Origin: Steroidobacteraceae bacterium
Lineage (GTDB): Bacteria; Pseudomonadota; Gammaproteobacteria; Steroidobacterales; Steroidobacteraceae
Reading direction: 5' to 3'
Assembly: GCA_025451375.1 (NCBI GenBank)
Contig: JANWKL010000090.1
Location: 1-35,136 of the forward strand
DNA: 35,136 nt
The translations under genes were made by a program, and so were the position numbers. The notes under the pieces were generated by a model, which did not search any database, was not told the origin of the DNA, and saw only the letters and a program-made list of their open reading frames with translations. Numbering within the stretch: position 1 is the stretch's first letter; every line of letters begins with the position of its first letter. Positions 23,461-33,218 of this stretch are shown piece after piece.

Positions 23461-25440
23461 ATGTTCGCCCCGCTCTCCCAGGGTCTGCTGCTGCTCGCCG
23501 CCTCGGTGTTCCTCGTGACACTGGCGAGGCGCCTGAGCCTGCCGACGAGCATGGCATACCTGCTCGCGGGCCTCATCCTCGGTCCGCACGCCCTCGCGGT
23601 GGTGTCGGATTCGGGAACTACGCGCCTGCTGGCTGAACTCGGGGTGGCGTTCCTGCTCTTCACGCTCGGGCTGGAGTTCTCCCTGCCGCGCATGCTCGCC
23701 ATGCGGCGCGAAGTCTTCGGGCTCGGTGCGGCGCAGGTCACGGTAACCACGGGCGTGTTCGCCCTCATCGGCTACGCGCTGGGACTGCCCTGGCTCACCG
23801 CCATCGTGTTCGGCGGCGCGGTCTCGATGAGTTCGACCGCCATCCTGCTGCAGCAGCTCACCGAGCGCGCGGAGCTCAACCGCACGCACGGGCGCCTGGC
23901 GTTCGCGATGCTGCTGTTCCAGGACCTGGCGTTTGCGCCGCTCCTGGCGCTCGCCTCGGCGTTGAGCGCCGGAGCGGCCTTCGACAAGAGCGAGAGCGCA
24001 GTGGCGGTCGTCGGCGGCGTGCTCGCCATCGTGGCGGTGCTGTCCGCGGGGCGCTGGCTGCTGCGTCCCCTGTTTCACGAGATCGCCCACAGCCGCCTGC
24101 GAGAGCTGTTCACGCTCACGGTGCTGTTCGTAGTGCTCACCTCGGCCTGGGTGTCGCACATCGCCGGCCTGTCGTTCGCCCTGGGTGCGTTTCTCTCCGG
24201 GATGATGCTGGCGGAGACCGAGTACCGCCACCAGATCGAGGCGGTGATTCGCCCGTTCCGCGACATCCTGCTCGGGCTGTTCTTCATCTCCGTCGGCATG
24301 CTTCTGGATGTGCGCCTGCTCGGCCGGCCGGGGGAACTGGCGATCGTGCTGGCGATGCTGCTCACACTCGTGATCCTCAAGGCGACCCTCGCCGCGCTGG
24401 TGACGCGGCCGTTCACCACCACGCGCTTCAAGGCGCTGCGCACCGGCATCGTGATGTCCATCGGCGGTGAGTTCGGGGTCGCACTGTGCAGCATCATGTT
24501 GCAGGCGGGACTGGCTCCGGAACGCTTAGGCGAACCGCTGCTGGTCGCGATCGTGCTCTCCATGGTCCTCAGCCCCTTCATCCTCAATAACAACAAGCGC
24601 GTGGCGCGCTTCCTGTTGCGCGAACGCGCGCCGGCGCCGACCGCCAGCGAGCGCGAGGACGCGGCAACCGGGCAGATCGCGCGCCGCGAACACGTGATCC
24701 TGTGCGGCTTTGGCCGCGTTGGCCAGAACGTCGCGCGCGTGCTCGAGTCGCAGGGCTTCGAGTACATCGCGCTCGATCTGGACCCGGCGCGCATTCGCGC
24801 CGCGCGCCAGGCCGGCGATCCGGTCGTCTACGGCGACTCCGCCGATGAGGAGCTGCTCACCACGGCGGGCCTCGCCAACGCCAGTGCAGTGGTCATCAGC
24901 TTCTCCGATCCGGCCACGTCGATCGGCATCCTGCGCAGCGTGCGCCGCATTCGCCCCGACGTGCCGGTGCTGGTGCGGACCCGGGATGACGCGCGCCTGA
25001 AGGAGCTCCAGGACGCCGGCGCGACCGACGTGGTTCCAGAGACCTTCGAGGCGAGCCTGATGCTCGTTTCGCACGTGCTGATGCTGCTGCACGTGCCGGT
25101 ATCCCGCGTCGTGCGCACGGTGGGCGACATCCGCAACAACCGTTACGCGGTGCTGCGAAATATCGTCGGGCCGGGCGCATCACGGCCCGCGGATGACTTA
25201 CGCGAACACCGCGAGGAGACCAAGTCGGTAGTGGTTCCTCCGGGCGCCTGGGCGGTTGGGCGCAGCCTGGACGAAGTGCGCAGCCACAGCGTTGCGGCGA
25301 CCTTCACCGGCGTGCGCCGCCAGGGCATTCTCGGTCGCGACCCCGCCGGCGACACCGTGCTGCGTGACGGGGATATTGTCGTGATCTACGGCCAGCCCGA
25401 GGAGCTCGAGCGCGCCGAAGCGGTCCTGCTGGCCGGATGA
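23461..25440 (+). CDS. Kef-type CPA2 cation/proton antiporter with TrkA-N and TrkA-C domains
   Basis: 659 residues. An N-terminal CPA2 exchanger domain (about 1-385) has a dozen hydrophobic segments, including SMAYLLAGLILGPHAL and LGVAFLLFTLGLEFSL. A cytosolic TrkA-N/RCK domain (about 410-525) carries the Rossmann motif HVILCGFGRVGQNVARVLES. A TrkA-C domain (about 570-655) follows, with PPGAWAVGRSLDEV. This is the KefB/KefC/YbaL layout for potassium efflux in exchange for protons, gated by nucleotide. The exact ion is not provable from sequence. ATG 23461 is preceded in frame by GTG, GTG and TTG, so the start is uncertain by up to three codons. Confidence 0.9.
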   Translation: MFAPLSQGLLLLAASVFLVTLARRLSLPTSMAYLLAGLILGPHALAVVSDSGTTRLLAELGVAFLLFTLGLEFSLPRMLAMRREVFGLGAAQVTVTTGVFALIGYALGLPWLTAIVFGGAVSMSSTAILLQQLTERAELNRTHGRLAFAMLLFQDLAFAPLLALASALSAGAAFDKSESAVAVVGGVLAIVAVLSAGRWLLRPLFHEIAHSRLRELFTLTVLFVVLTSAWVSHIAGLSFALGAFLSGMMLAETEYRHQIEAVIRPFRDILLGLFFISVGMLLDVRLLGRPGELAIVLAMLLTLVILKATLAALVTRPFTTTRFKALRTGIVMSIGGEFGVALCSIMLQAGLAPERLGEPLLVAIVLSMVLSPFILNNNKRVARFLLRERAPAPTASEREDAATGQIARREHVILCGFGRVGQNVARVLESQGFEYIALDLDPARIRAARQAGDPVVYGDSADEELLTTAGLANASAVVISFSDPATSIGILRSVRRIRPDVPVLVRTRDDARLKELQDAGATDVVPETFEASLMLVSHVLMLLHVPVSRVVRTVGDIRNNRYAVLRNIVGPGASRPADDLREHREETKSVVVPPGAWAVGRSLDEVRSHSVAATFTGVRRQGILGRDPAGDTVLRDGDIVVIYGQPEELERAEAVLLAG

Positions 25441-25455
25441 TGCGAAGATACGCCC

Positions 25456-25836
25456 ATGCACAAGAGCCGGCTCGCCGGATTCATCATTGATTGCCAGACC
25501 GACGACCTGGCAGCTGCTACCGGCTTCTGGAGCGCGGCGCTCGGGTTGAAGGTAGACGCCGCCGCTGCCTCGGAACTCAAGTATCGCACCCTCGCCACCG
25601 CCGAGGACCAGGTGCATCTGGAAGTGCAGATCGTCGAACACCCGAGCCGGGTGCACCTGGACATCGAGGCTGACGACATCGAAGCGGAGGTGCGGCGCCT
25701 GGAGAAACTTGGGGCGCGGCGCGTCGGCCCGGTCAGCACCTGGTACGTCATGGAGGCGCCGACCGGACAGCGCTTTTGCGTGGTGCGCGTGCAGCGCGAG
25801 GATTTCGCAGCGCGCGCCAACACCTGGAACGACTAA
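25456..25836 (+). CDS. VOC superfamily (glyoxalase/bleomycin-resistance-like) protein
   Basis: 126 residues, one VOC domain with two beta-alpha-beta-beta-beta modules. It opens RLAGFIIDCQTDDLAAATGFW, continues SAALGLKVD and VHLDIEADDIEAEVRRLEKLG, and ends WYVMEAPTGQRFCVVRVQ. This resembles the Glyoxalase_6 group rather than true glyoxalase I. The reaction is unknown. It lies 15 nt after the antiporter and 9 nt before ppc, so it is probably part of that plus-strand run. Confidence 0.82.
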   Translation: MHKSRLAGFIIDCQTDDLAAATGFWSAALGLKVDAAAASELKYRTLATAEDQVHLEVQIVEHPSRVHLDIEADDIEAEVRRLEKLGARRVGPVSTWYVMEAPTGQRFCVVRVQREDFAARANTWND

Positions 25837-25845
25837 AGGCCTGCA

Positions 25846-28575
25846 GTGAATCGCAGCGACATCCATTTTCCACCCAAGCACGCGCCGTTGCGCGATGACG
25901 TGCATGCGCTCGGGGCACTGGTCGGGGAAATCCTGCGCGAACAGGGCGGGCAGCAGCTCTACGAGCTGGTCGAGCTCGACCGCGTGGCAGCCATCAAGAG
26001 CCGTGGCGGCTCGAGCGAAGCGCGCGCGGAGCTGGCGGCGTGTGTGCGCGGCCGGCCGCCGGCGCTGGCGCGGGACCTGGTGCGCGCGTTCTCGACCTGG
26101 TTCCTGGTCGTCAACGTGGCCGAGAAGGTCCATCGCATCCGCCGCCGCCGCGAATATTTCCTCAAGGACAGCCAGCGCCCACAGCCCGGCGGCGTAGAGG
26201 ACGCGCTCGCGACACTCAAGGCGCGCGGTCTCACCCAGGCTGAAGTAATGGATCTGATCGGCAGCCTGTCGATCGAGCCGGTGTTCGCGCCACATTCGAC
26301 CGAGGCCAGCCGCCGAACGCTGTTGCGCAAGCAACAGCGCATCGCGCAGCGCCTGCTCGAGCGGCTCGATCCGAGTCTCACGCCGCACGAGGCACGCAGC
26401 GTCTGGAACAACATCCGCATGGAGCTCACCACCGCCTGGCAGACCGAAGAGCTGCCGCGTGAACGGCTGACGGTGGCGGACGAGCGCGAGCAGATCCTCT
26501 TTTACCTCACCGAGATCCTCTACCGCGTCGTGCCGGCGTTCTACGAGGAGATTGCGGTCGCGCTGGAGAAGGTCTACGGCACCCGCGCTGACGCGCTGCG
26601 CGTGCCGCCGCTCCTGCACCTCGGCAGCTGGGCCGGCGGCGACATGGACGGCAATCCGGACGTACACGCCAAGAGCATCCGCGAGGCCCTCGCGCGCCAG
26701 CACCAGGTGATCGTCAACAGCTACTTCGCGGAGTGCCAGGAGCTCGCGCAACGGCTCTCACAAAGCGCCAGCCGCGTGCCGGCGTCCGCCGAGCTCGTCA
26801 AGCGTGTCGAGGAATACATGCGCCTGCTGCCGGGCGCGCGCGCCATTACCCCGGCCCGCCACGACCGCATGCCGTATCGGGTGTTCCTCGCGCAGATCGG
26901 TGAGCGGCTGCGCAACGGCTACGAGGGCCGCGCCAGCGGCTACGAGAACGCGCGCCAGTTCCGCGACGATATCGCCCGCATCGCCGTCAGCCTCAAGGCG
27001 AACAAAGGAGTCAACGCGGGACTTTTCTACGTCGAGCGGCTGCTGCGGCGCATCGACACGTTTGGCTTTCACCTGGCGGCGCTCGATGTGCGCCAGCATG
27101 CCAGCATCCTGCACCAGGTCATCGCCCAGGGATTCGATGACCGCGACTGGCTGACACGCGACAGCCACGAACGCCGTGATCTGCTGGCGCAGGCGCTGGA
27201 GAAGGATCGCGGGCCGGCGGTTGAACTCGATGCGCTCGGCCGGCGCATGCTCGCGGTCTTCGATGCCATCATGCAGGGCCGGCATCGTTACGGCCCCGAG
27301 GCCATTGGTTATTTCATCGTCAGTGGCGCGAGTGGCGCGGATGATGTGCTGGCGGCCTTGCTGCTGGCGCGCTGGGCCTCAGCGTACGACAAGCGCAGCG
27401 GTGAAGTGGCGCTCGACATCGCGCCACAATTCGAGACGGCGGCCGCCCTGGGCGCCTGCGGCAACACCATGCACGAGTTGCTTACGGACCCGCTGTACCG
27501 CCGTCACCTCGCCGCCCACGGCCGGCGGCAATGCGTCCTGATCGGCTACTCCGACAGCAACAAGGAAACCGGCGCTTGTGCCTCGCGGGTCGCCATTCAC
27601 AAGGCGCAGGGGGATCTGGCGCGGGTGCTGGCAGCCGCCGGCGAGCAGCACGTCCTGTTTCACGCCCGCGGCGGCAGCGTGGCACGCGGCGGCGGCCGCA
27701 TTGAAGCGATCGTGAATGCCGCCCCGGCGGGAGCGGTGAACGGGGTGCTGCGCATCCGCGAGCAGGGCGCGACGGTCAAGCAGGGCTATGGACTGCGCCC
27801 CATCGCCATGCGCACGCTCGAGCGCGCCTTCAATGCGCTGTCGCTCACCACCGCGGCGCTGCGGCGTGGGGAACTGCAATCTGACTCCCCGGAACAGCTG
27901 CAGATCGGTGTGCTGCTGGCGACGGCGAGCGGCGCCGCCTACCGCAGCCTGGTGCACGAAGAGCCGCGCTTCTACGACTACTTCGAGGCCGTGACTCCGA
28001 TCGACGTGATTGAACGCATGCAGATCGGTGCGCGCTCGGTGCACCGCGCCACCAACGCCGGCATCGCGGGCCTGCTGCCGGTGCCATGGGTGTTCGCCTG
28101 GTCACAGTCGCGTTACATGCTCCCCGGCTGGTACGGCGCGGGCGCGGGACTGGCCGCGGTGGTTGAAAAGTTCGGTCTGCCGCGGGTGCGTGCGGCAAGC
28201 GCGGCCTGGTTTTTTCTGCGCAACCTAATCGATGACATCGAGACCATGCTGGCGCGCGCCGATCTTGATATCGCGCACTACTACGACGCACTCGCCCCGG
28301 CAGCGCTGCGTCATTTTGCCGACACCATCCGCGCCGAGTACCGCCTGGCGTGCGCCCAGGTACTCGCCATCAAGGACAGCCGCGAACTGCTGGACTCGGA
28401 CCCGACGCTGCAGCGCTCGATCCAGCTGCGCAACCCCTATGTCGATCCGATGAACCTCATGCAGGTGGACCTGCTGCAGCGCTGGCGCGCGGGCGGCCGC
28501 GAGGACCGCGACCTGTTCGAGGCGCTGCTGGCGAGCGTCGGCGGCATTGCCCAGGGCCTGCAGAGCACCGGCTGA
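25846..28575 (+). CDS. ppc: Phosphoenolpyruvate carboxylase (divergent)
   Basis: Converts PEP and bicarbonate to oxaloacetate, an anaplerotic cytosolic step. 909 residues from GTG 25846, with AAAGG 6 nt upstream. Conserved marks: His150 in APHSTEASRR, FHLAALDVRQ, GYSDSNKETG with Lys573, FHARGGSVARGG (Arg608, Arg614), and RNPYVDPMN (Arg862). Several normally invariant positions differ. HPTE is HSTE, GGDRDGNP is GGDMDGNP, SRPxKRR is ARSVHRA (730-735), the arginine of LRAIPW is Leu744, Lys of FAKADL is Arg804, and the terminal NTG is STG. E. coli R713, K773 and N881 are thus changed, by remembered numbering. The fold and key catalytic His/Lys/Arg remain, so activity is likely but allosteric control may differ. 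Confidence 0.9.
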   Translation: MNRSDIHFPPKHAPLRDDVHALGALVGEILREQGGQQLYELVELDRVAAIKSRGGSSEARAELAACVRGRPPALARDLVRAFSTWFLVVNVAEKVHRIRRRREYFLKDSQRPQPGGVEDALATLKARGLTQAEVMDLIGSLSIEPVFAPHSTEASRRTLLRKQQRIAQRLLERLDPSLTPHEARSVWNNIRMELTTAWQTEELPRERLTVADEREQILFYLTEILYRVVPAFYEEIAVALEKVYGTRADALRVPPLLHLGSWAGGDMDGNPDVHAKSIREALARQHQVIVNSYFAECQELAQRLSQSASRVPASAELVKRVEEYMRLLPGARAITPARHDRMPYRVFLAQIGERLRNGYEGRASGYENARQFRDDIARIAVSLKANKGVNAGLFYVERLLRRIDTFGFHLAALDVRQHASILHQVIAQGFDDRDWLTRDSHERRDLLAQALEKDRGPAVELDALGRRMLAVFDAIMQGRHRYGPEAIGYFIVSGASGADDVLAALLLARWASAYDKRSGEVALDIAPQFETAAALGACGNTMHELLTDPLYRRHLAAHGRRQCVLIGYSDSNKETGACASRVAIHKAQGDLARVLAAAGEQHVLFHARGGSVARGGGRIEAIVNAAPAGAVNGVLRIREQGATVKQGYGLRPIAMRTLERAFNALSLTTAALRRGELQSDSPEQLQIGVLLATASGAAYRSLVHEEPRFYDYFEAVTPIDVIERMQIGARSVHRATNAGIAGLLPVPWVFAWSQSRYMLPGWYGAGAGLAAVVEKFGLPRVRAASAAWFFLRNLIDDIETMLARADLDIAHYYDALAPAALRHFADTIRAEYRLACAQVLAIKDSRELLDSDPTLQRSIQLRNPYVDPMNLMQVDLLQRWRAGGREDRDLFEALLASVGGIAQGLQSTG

Positions 28576-28582
28576 GCCGCCC

Positions 28583-29068
28583 ATGGACGGCACCATAACC
28601 ATCCGCGCCGCCAGTGCACACGAAATGCCGGACGTGTTGGCATTCATCCGCGAGCTCGCCGTGTACGAACGTCTCGAACACCAGGTGGTGGCGAGCGTCG
28701 CTGACCTGTCAGCCGCCCTCTTCGGTCCGCAGCGCTACGCGGAAGTCGTGTTTGCGTGCCTCGACGGTGTGCCGGTGGGATTCGCGCTTTTTTTCCACAA
28801 CTTCTCGACCTTCCTCGGCAAGCCGGGCATTTACCTGGAAGACCTGTACGTGCGGCCCGCGGCGCGCGGCCGCGGTATCGGCAAGCGCGTGCTCGCCTGG
28901 CTCGCGGCCACCGCGCTCGAGCGCGGCTGCGCGCGCCTTGACTGGGCGGTGCTCGACTGGAATGAACCGGCGCTTGGGTTTTATCGCAACCTGGGAGCCG
29001 AGGCGCAGGATGAGTGGACGACCATGCGCCTGACCGGTACCGCGCTGCAGCGCCTGGCACGCAGCTAA
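28583..29068 (+). CDS. GNAT N-acetyltransferase, spermidine/diamine acetyltransferase-like
   Basis: 161 residues, one GNAT domain. The acetyl-CoA pyrophosphate loop is RPAARGRGIGKRVL, and GIYLEDLYV and WNEPALGFYRNLGA precede and follow it. IRELAVYERLEHQVVASVADL at the N-terminus and the WNEP block recall the eukaryotic-type SSAT (spermidine/spermine N1-acetyltransferase) group. The amine substrate is an inference. ATG 28583 lies 7 nt after the ppc stop and the gene ends 6 nt before the exporter, so they are probably cotranscribed. Confidence 0.86.
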   Translation: MDGTITIRAASAHEMPDVLAFIRELAVYERLEHQVVASVADLSAALFGPQRYAEVVFACLDGVPVGFALFFHNFSTFLGKPGIYLEDLYVRPAARGRGIGKRVLAWLAATALERGCARLDWAVLDWNEPALGFYRNLGAEAQDEWTTMRLTGTALQRLARS

Positions 29069-29074
29069 GCGCGC

Positions 29075-30592
29075 ATGAGCGCGGCCGGCAAGACGTGGGT
29101 GCTTACGGCCGCCACACTCGGCTCGACGCTGGCGTTCGTCGACGGGTCCGTGGTCAACGTGGCGCTGCCGAAGATCGAGAGTGAGTTGGGGGCGGCGTTC
29201 GCGGCGATGCAATGGGTCGTCAACGCCTACACGCTTTGCATGTCGGCGCTGCTGCTGGTTGGTGGTGCGGCGGCTGACCAGTTTGGCCGGCGGCGCATGT
29301 TCGTGATCGGCGTCAGCGTGTTCACGATCGCCTCGCTCCTGTGCGGCTGCGCACCGAACGCGTCAGCGCTGATCGCGGCGCGAGCGCTCCAGGGGGTGGG
29401 CGCGGCGCTACTGGTGCCGTGCGCGCTGGCGCTGATCAGCGCGGCTTTCGACGAGCGCGAGCGCGGCGCCGCCATTGGCGTCTGGTCGGGGGCATCGGCG
29501 ATCGCCGCCGGCGTGGCGCCGCTTCTGGGCGGGGCTCTGGTGGATCACGCTTGCTGGCGCGCCATCTTTCTGATCAACCCGCTGCTCGCGCTACCGACGC
29601 TGTGGATCACGCTGCGGCGAGTGCCGGAGAGCCGCAACCAGAACGCGGCCCCGGGCATTGACTGGCCGGGGGCGCTGCTGGCATTCGCCGGACTCGGCAG
29701 TCTCGTCTACGGGCTGATCGCCTCCTCCTGGCTCGGCTGGCAAAACCCGCGCGTCGCCGCCGCGCTGGCGACCGGAGCGCTGCTGCTGGTGGCGTTCGTC
29801 GTCGCCGAGCGCGGCAGCCGCGCGCCGATGATGCCGCTCGAGTTGTTCGGCTCGCGCGTGTTCAGCGGCATCAACGTGCTCACGCTGCTCCTTTACGGGG
29901 CGCTTGGTGGGGCATTCTTCTTCGTGCCATTCCTGCTCATCCAGGCACGCGGCTTTTCCGCCACCGCGGCCGGTGCCGCCTACCTGCCGTTCACCCTGGT
30001 GCTCGGCGTGCTGTCGCGCTGGGCGGGCGGGTTGCTCGATCGCGTCGGCGCGCGAGGCCCGCTCATCATCGGTCCGGTACTCACCGCGGTGGGCTTCGTG
30101 TTGCTCGCGAACGCGGCCGCCTACCGCGGGACTCTCGCCGCGATGACGGTGCTGGGGCTAGGCATGGCCGTCACTGTCGCGCCGCTCACAACGGCGGTCA
30201 TCAATTCGGTGCCAGCGCACCGCACGGGCGTCGCCTCGGGCATCAACAACGCGGTGGCCTCGCTCGGGAGCCTGCTGCTGATTGCGATACTCGGCAGCGT
30301 GGCACTCGGCGCCTTCAGCCGCGCGCTCGATCGGGAGCTCGCGCAGGGCACCCCGACGGCCGCGGTGCGCTCGGCGGTGGAGGGGGCGCGTGGTGGTTTG
30401 GTCATGCCGGCCATGCCCGCGAATCTCACTGAGTCGCAGCGGCAGCAGGCGCGCGCGATCGTCGTGAGTGCGCTGGTGAAAACGGTGCAGGGTGCGCTGT
30501 GGGTCAGTGCCGGCCTCGCGCTCGGCAGCGCACTGGTGGCGGCTTGCACCATTCCGCTGCACCGTCGGCCGCGCGAGCCGGCGCCCTTATGA
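29075..30592 (+). CDS. DHA2-family (14-TMS) MFS drug/metabolite exporter
   Basis: 505 residues with about 14 hydrophobic segments, as in the EmrB/QacA group. FVDGSVVNVALPKIESELG is the family's motif D1, AADQFGRRRMFVIG is motif A, and WRAIFLINPLLALPTL marks the expected loop after the fifth segment. It should export toxic compounds or metabolites by proton antiport; the substrate is unknown. No periplasmic adaptor (EmrA/HlyD) gene lies beside it. It starts 6 nt after the GNAT gene and is convergent with the amidohydrolase, 9 nt apart. Confidence 0.9.
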   Translation: MSAAGKTWVLTAATLGSTLAFVDGSVVNVALPKIESELGAAFAAMQWVVNAYTLCMSALLLVGGAAADQFGRRRMFVIGVSVFTIASLLCGCAPNASALIAARALQGVGAALLVPCALALISAAFDERERGAAIGVWSGASAIAAGVAPLLGGALVDHACWRAIFLINPLLALPTLWITLRRVPESRNQNAAPGIDWPGALLAFAGLGSLVYGLIASSWLGWQNPRVAAALATGALLLVAFVVAERGSRAPMMPLELFGSRVFSGINVLTLLLYGALGGAFFFVPFLLIQARGFSATAAGAAYLPFTLVLGVLSRWAGGLLDRVGARGPLIIGPVLTAVGFVLLANAAAYRGTLAAMTVLGLGMAVTVAPLTTAVINSVPAHRTGVASGINNAVASLGSLLLIAILGSVALGAFSRALDRELAQGTPTAAVRSAVEGARGGLVMPAMPANLTESQRQQARAIVVSALVKTVQGALWVSAGLALGSALVAACTIPLHRRPREPAPL

Positions 30593-30601
30593 AGGCATCC
30601 C

Positions 30602-31909
30602 TTACGGTCGGCGGTAGATGACGCCATCCTTCATGACGAACACGACGTGCGCGAGCGTGCCGATGTCGCGCGTCGGATCCCCGTTCACCGCCGTAAGATC
30701 CGCCAGCATCCCGGCGCGCAGCCGCCCGAGATCCGCCTCGTGACGCAGGATTTTCGCATCCGTGGCGGTAGCGGCGGTAAGCGCCTGCACCGGCGTCATG
30801 CCATCGCGCACCATCCACTGCAGCTCACGATAGTTGCTGCCGTGCGCGAACACGCCCACATCACTGCCGCAGCCTATGATTACGCCCGCCTTCATCGCCG
30901 TCGTAAACGCCCTCCGCGCCTGCTCCATGGCCGCGGTCGGCGCCGATTTCCCCGGCACGTACCCTTCGAAGTACTCCCCATAGGCCTCCTCAGCCGTCAG
31001 CGTCGGCAGATAGGCGACTGCGCGTGCGGCCATGAGCGCGAATACTTCAGGGGTGCCGTTGAAGCCGTGCTCGATGGTGTCGACGCCGGCGAGCACCGCG
31101 CGCCGCATGCCTTCGGCGGTGGTGGCGTGCGCCGCGACGGGCCGGCCGGATGAGTGCGCCGTCTCGATGAGCGCACGCAGTTCCTCTTCGCTGAAGGTGG
31201 GCCGCTGCGTGCCGCCCGGACCCCAGCGGTAATCCGCGTACACCTTGATCCAGTCGGCGCCCCGCCCGGCCTGCTCGCGCACGGCGCGGATCACGTCCGG
31301 GACACCGCTGGCTTCCTGCGCCCCCTGCGGGGTGCAACATACGTCCGGGCGAAACGCGCGCGGCGCCGGACCGTAGCTGCCGGTTGCGACAATGGCCCGG
31401 GTCGCGACGAACAGGCGCGGACCTTCGACGAGGCCATCCTCGATGGCGCGCCGCAGCGATACGTCGGCGTAGTCGGCGCCCTCGGTCCCCAGGTCCCGCA
31501 GCGTTGTGAATCCGGCCATGAGCGTCGCGCGCGCAGCCCTGGCGGCACGCAGCGTGCGGTACGGTACGGGTTCCTTAAGCACCTGCTCATCCCACGACGT
31601 TTCGTTGTAGGGATGCAGGAACAGGTGTGAGTGCGCATCGATGAGGCCAGGCAGAAGGGTCGCGCCCGGCAGGTCGATCACGGTGGCATCCGCGCTCGCA
31701 TGCACGGCATCAGGCGGTCCCACCGCCACAATGCGTGGCCCTTCTGTCAGCACCACCCAGCCGGCATGCACAGGTTCCCCGGCCGTCCACACCTGCGCCG
31801 GGCGCAGCAGCGTCGCGGTCGCGGCGCCGGCGTGGGCGGCAATGCCAGCAACAACAAGTGCAGCGGCGAGGGCGGCGCGCGTCAGTCCCCGCGAGGCGCG
31901 GATTCTCAC
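30602..31909 (-). CDS. Exported amidohydrolase (imidazolonepropionase-like)
   Basis: 435 residues with a signal peptide ([20 protein letters not shown] then GAAT). The amidohydrolase metal site is complete: [11 protein letters not shown] (HxH), the likely carboxylated Lys in [22 protein letters not shown] and [10 protein letters not shown]. This architecture is common in exported prolidase-like or imidazolonepropionase-related enzymes of environmental bacteria. The substrate is unknown; dipeptides ending in proline are one possibility. It starts at GTG 31909, overlapping the stop of the 118-residue gene by 4 bp (GTGA), so the two are translationally coupled. Confidence 0.9.
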   Translation of the reverse strand: MRIRASRGLTRAALAAALVVAGIAAHAGAATATLLRPAQVWTAGEPVHAGWVVLTEGPRIVAVGPPDAVHASADATVIDLPGATLLPGLIDAHSHLFLHPYNETSWDEQVLKEPVPYRTLRAARAARATLMAGFTTLRDLGTEGADYADVSLRRAIEDGLVEGPRLFVATRAIVATGSYGPAPRAFRPDVCCTPQGAQEASGVPDVIRAVREQAGRGADWIKVYADYRWGPGGTQRPTFSEEELRALIETAHSSGRPVAAHATTAEGMRRAVLAGVDTIEHGFNGTPEVFALMAARAVAYLPTLTAEEAYGEYFEGYVPGKSAPTAAMEQARRAFTTAMKAGVIIGCGSDVGVFAHGSNYRELQWMVRDGMTPVQALTAATATDAKILRHEADLGRLRAGMLADLTAVNGDPTRDIGTLAHVVFVMKDGVIYRRP

Positions 31910-32262
31910 GACATCAGCACAGTGGTGTCGTAGCTCTCGAATCCCTGGATGGCACGCCCGTAGGCATTGAACACCAGCCGCTCGGCGACCTTGTCCGCGC
32001 GCGGCGCCAGCAGCATCCGCAACACCACATCATCTGCCGGACGTGTGGCCTCTTCCGCCAGCAACTGCTCGATGACGCGGGTCAGGCGATGCGTCAGTTC
32101 GTTCACGAAGCGCAGGTGCGCGCCGTCGTGCACCTGGTCGGTGCCCGGCCCGTAGGTGGCACGCGCCTCTTCGGCGAGCTCATGCAGGAACAGGTTGAGG
32201 AGCCGCGCCTTGTCCATCAGCCGCAGCTCCACGAAGAACTGGATTTCGGAATTGAGGTTCAT
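31906..32262 (-). CDS. Conserved-looking protein of unknown function, 118 residues
   Basis: Mostly helical, charged, no signal peptide or membrane span. Blocks that look conserved are [53 protein letters not shown] and [22 protein letters not shown] do not recognise a named family. The start ATG 32262 has GGGGG just upstream. It lies 31 nt after the AgmX-like gene and overlaps the amidohydrolase by 4 bp. It may be the link between the Exb-type operon and the hydrolase, or simply cotranscribed. Confidence 0.75.
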   Translation of the reverse strand: MNLNSEIQFFVELRLMDKARLLNLFLHELAEEARATYGPGTDQVHDGAHLRFVNELTHRLTRVIEQLLAEEATRPADDVVLRMLLAPRADKVAERLVFNAYGRAIQGFESYDTTVLMS

Positions 32263-32293
32263 GACACCCCCAAGGATGGCGCTTAGCTACGCG

Positions 32294-33214
32294 CTAGGCG
32301 GGGAAGAAGTCAATGGGTTTGGTGGTAGTGATGGTCTCGACATCCTTGGCATCGAAGTGCAGCAGGCGCACGAGTGCCACAATCTTGCTTTCCAGCTCCG
32401 GATTCTTCAGCTCGCTCGAGACCACCCTGCACATGGTTACATCTCCGCTCGGGGCGATGGTGAACTCCAGCACCAGCTTGCCCTGCAACTCCGCGTTGTC
32501 GCGCAGCGCCCGGGCATAGAGATTGTAGATGCGGCCCTTGTTGCGATCGAAGACCAGTTCGATCTCTTCGGGTGAGCGCGCCGCCTTGCCGCTGCCGCCG
32601 CTGCGCGTCGGCGGGCGGTTATTCAGACCGGAGCGGGCGATGCCCGAGGAGACGGCGGTGGTGTCATGGCCGGTGAGGGAACCGGCACCGGTGCCGAATC
32701 CGCGGCTGGAGTTCGCGGAAGTGATGCCGCCACTGCCGGCGCCCACCTTCGAAGTGATGAGCGAGCGCTCGGCGTGCGCGTCAGCGCCGACGGCGCCAGA
32801 AAGGTTCTTGGTCTCGAGCGGCGACAGGTCCATCACCTGGCGCAGGTCAGCCAGCTCGTCCTTCACCTGGTTCAGCTGTTTCTGTGCCTTCTCGTGTGCG
32901 CGCTGGCGCTGATCGACCGGCGGCGGAACCGGCACGGGCACCGGCTTCGTTTCAATCTTGGGTTTCACCTCCACTTTCGGCGCCGGCGGCGGGGGTGGCG
33001 GTGGCTTGGGTTTGTTCTCGAGCATCACGCGCGCGAGTCGCTGCGGGACATCCACGGCCGTCGAGCGCTTCGGCGTCGGCAACAGCGGGAACAGGATGCC
33101 GAACAGCGCCAGCAGAATCAGCAGGACCTTGAGGATGCGGCGGAAGCGTTGGCTCGCCTCCTCGTCGCCCTCCCAGGGCAGCTCGAACTCACGGTAATAC
33201 GGCGCGATGACCAT
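32294..33214 (-). CDS. AgmX/PglI C-terminal domain protein (TonB-like energy transducer)
   Basis: 306 residues. A short cytosolic start is followed by one transmembrane segment (about 30-46, VLLILLALFGILFPLL). A Pro/Lys-rich rod comes next (KPKPPPPPPPAPKVEVKPK, then PVPVPVPPP), and a Gln/Lys coiled region. A Gly/Ser-rich linker leads to a C-terminal TonB-like domain (about 215-300: IYNLYARALRDNAELQGKL, EFTIAPSGDVTMCRVV). This is the AgmX/PglI layout. With ExbB and two ExbD subunits upstream it should carry proton-motive energy to an envelope or outer-membrane partner, not identified here. It lies 4 nt after the second exbD. Confidence 0.86.
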   Translation of the reverse strand: MVIAPYYREFELPWEGDEEASQRFRRILKVLLILLALFGILFPLLPTPKRSTAVDVPQRLARVMLENKPKPPPPPPPAPKVEVKPKIETKPVPVPVPPPVDQRQRAHEKAQKQLNQVKDELADLRQVMDLSPLETKNLSGAVGADAHAERSLITSKVGAGSGGITSANSSRGFGTGAGSLTGHDTTAVSSGIARSGLNNRPPTRSGGSGKAARSPEEIELVFDRNKGRIYNLYARALRDNAELQGKLVLEFTIAPSGDVTMCRVVSSELKNPELESKIVALVRLLHFDAKDVETITTTKPIDFFPA

Positions 33215-33218
33215 GCTG

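Noticed and set aside
25198-26751. 517-codon open frame on the minus strand
   Set aside because: Antisense to the antiporter end, VOC gene and ppc; no recognisable protein features.
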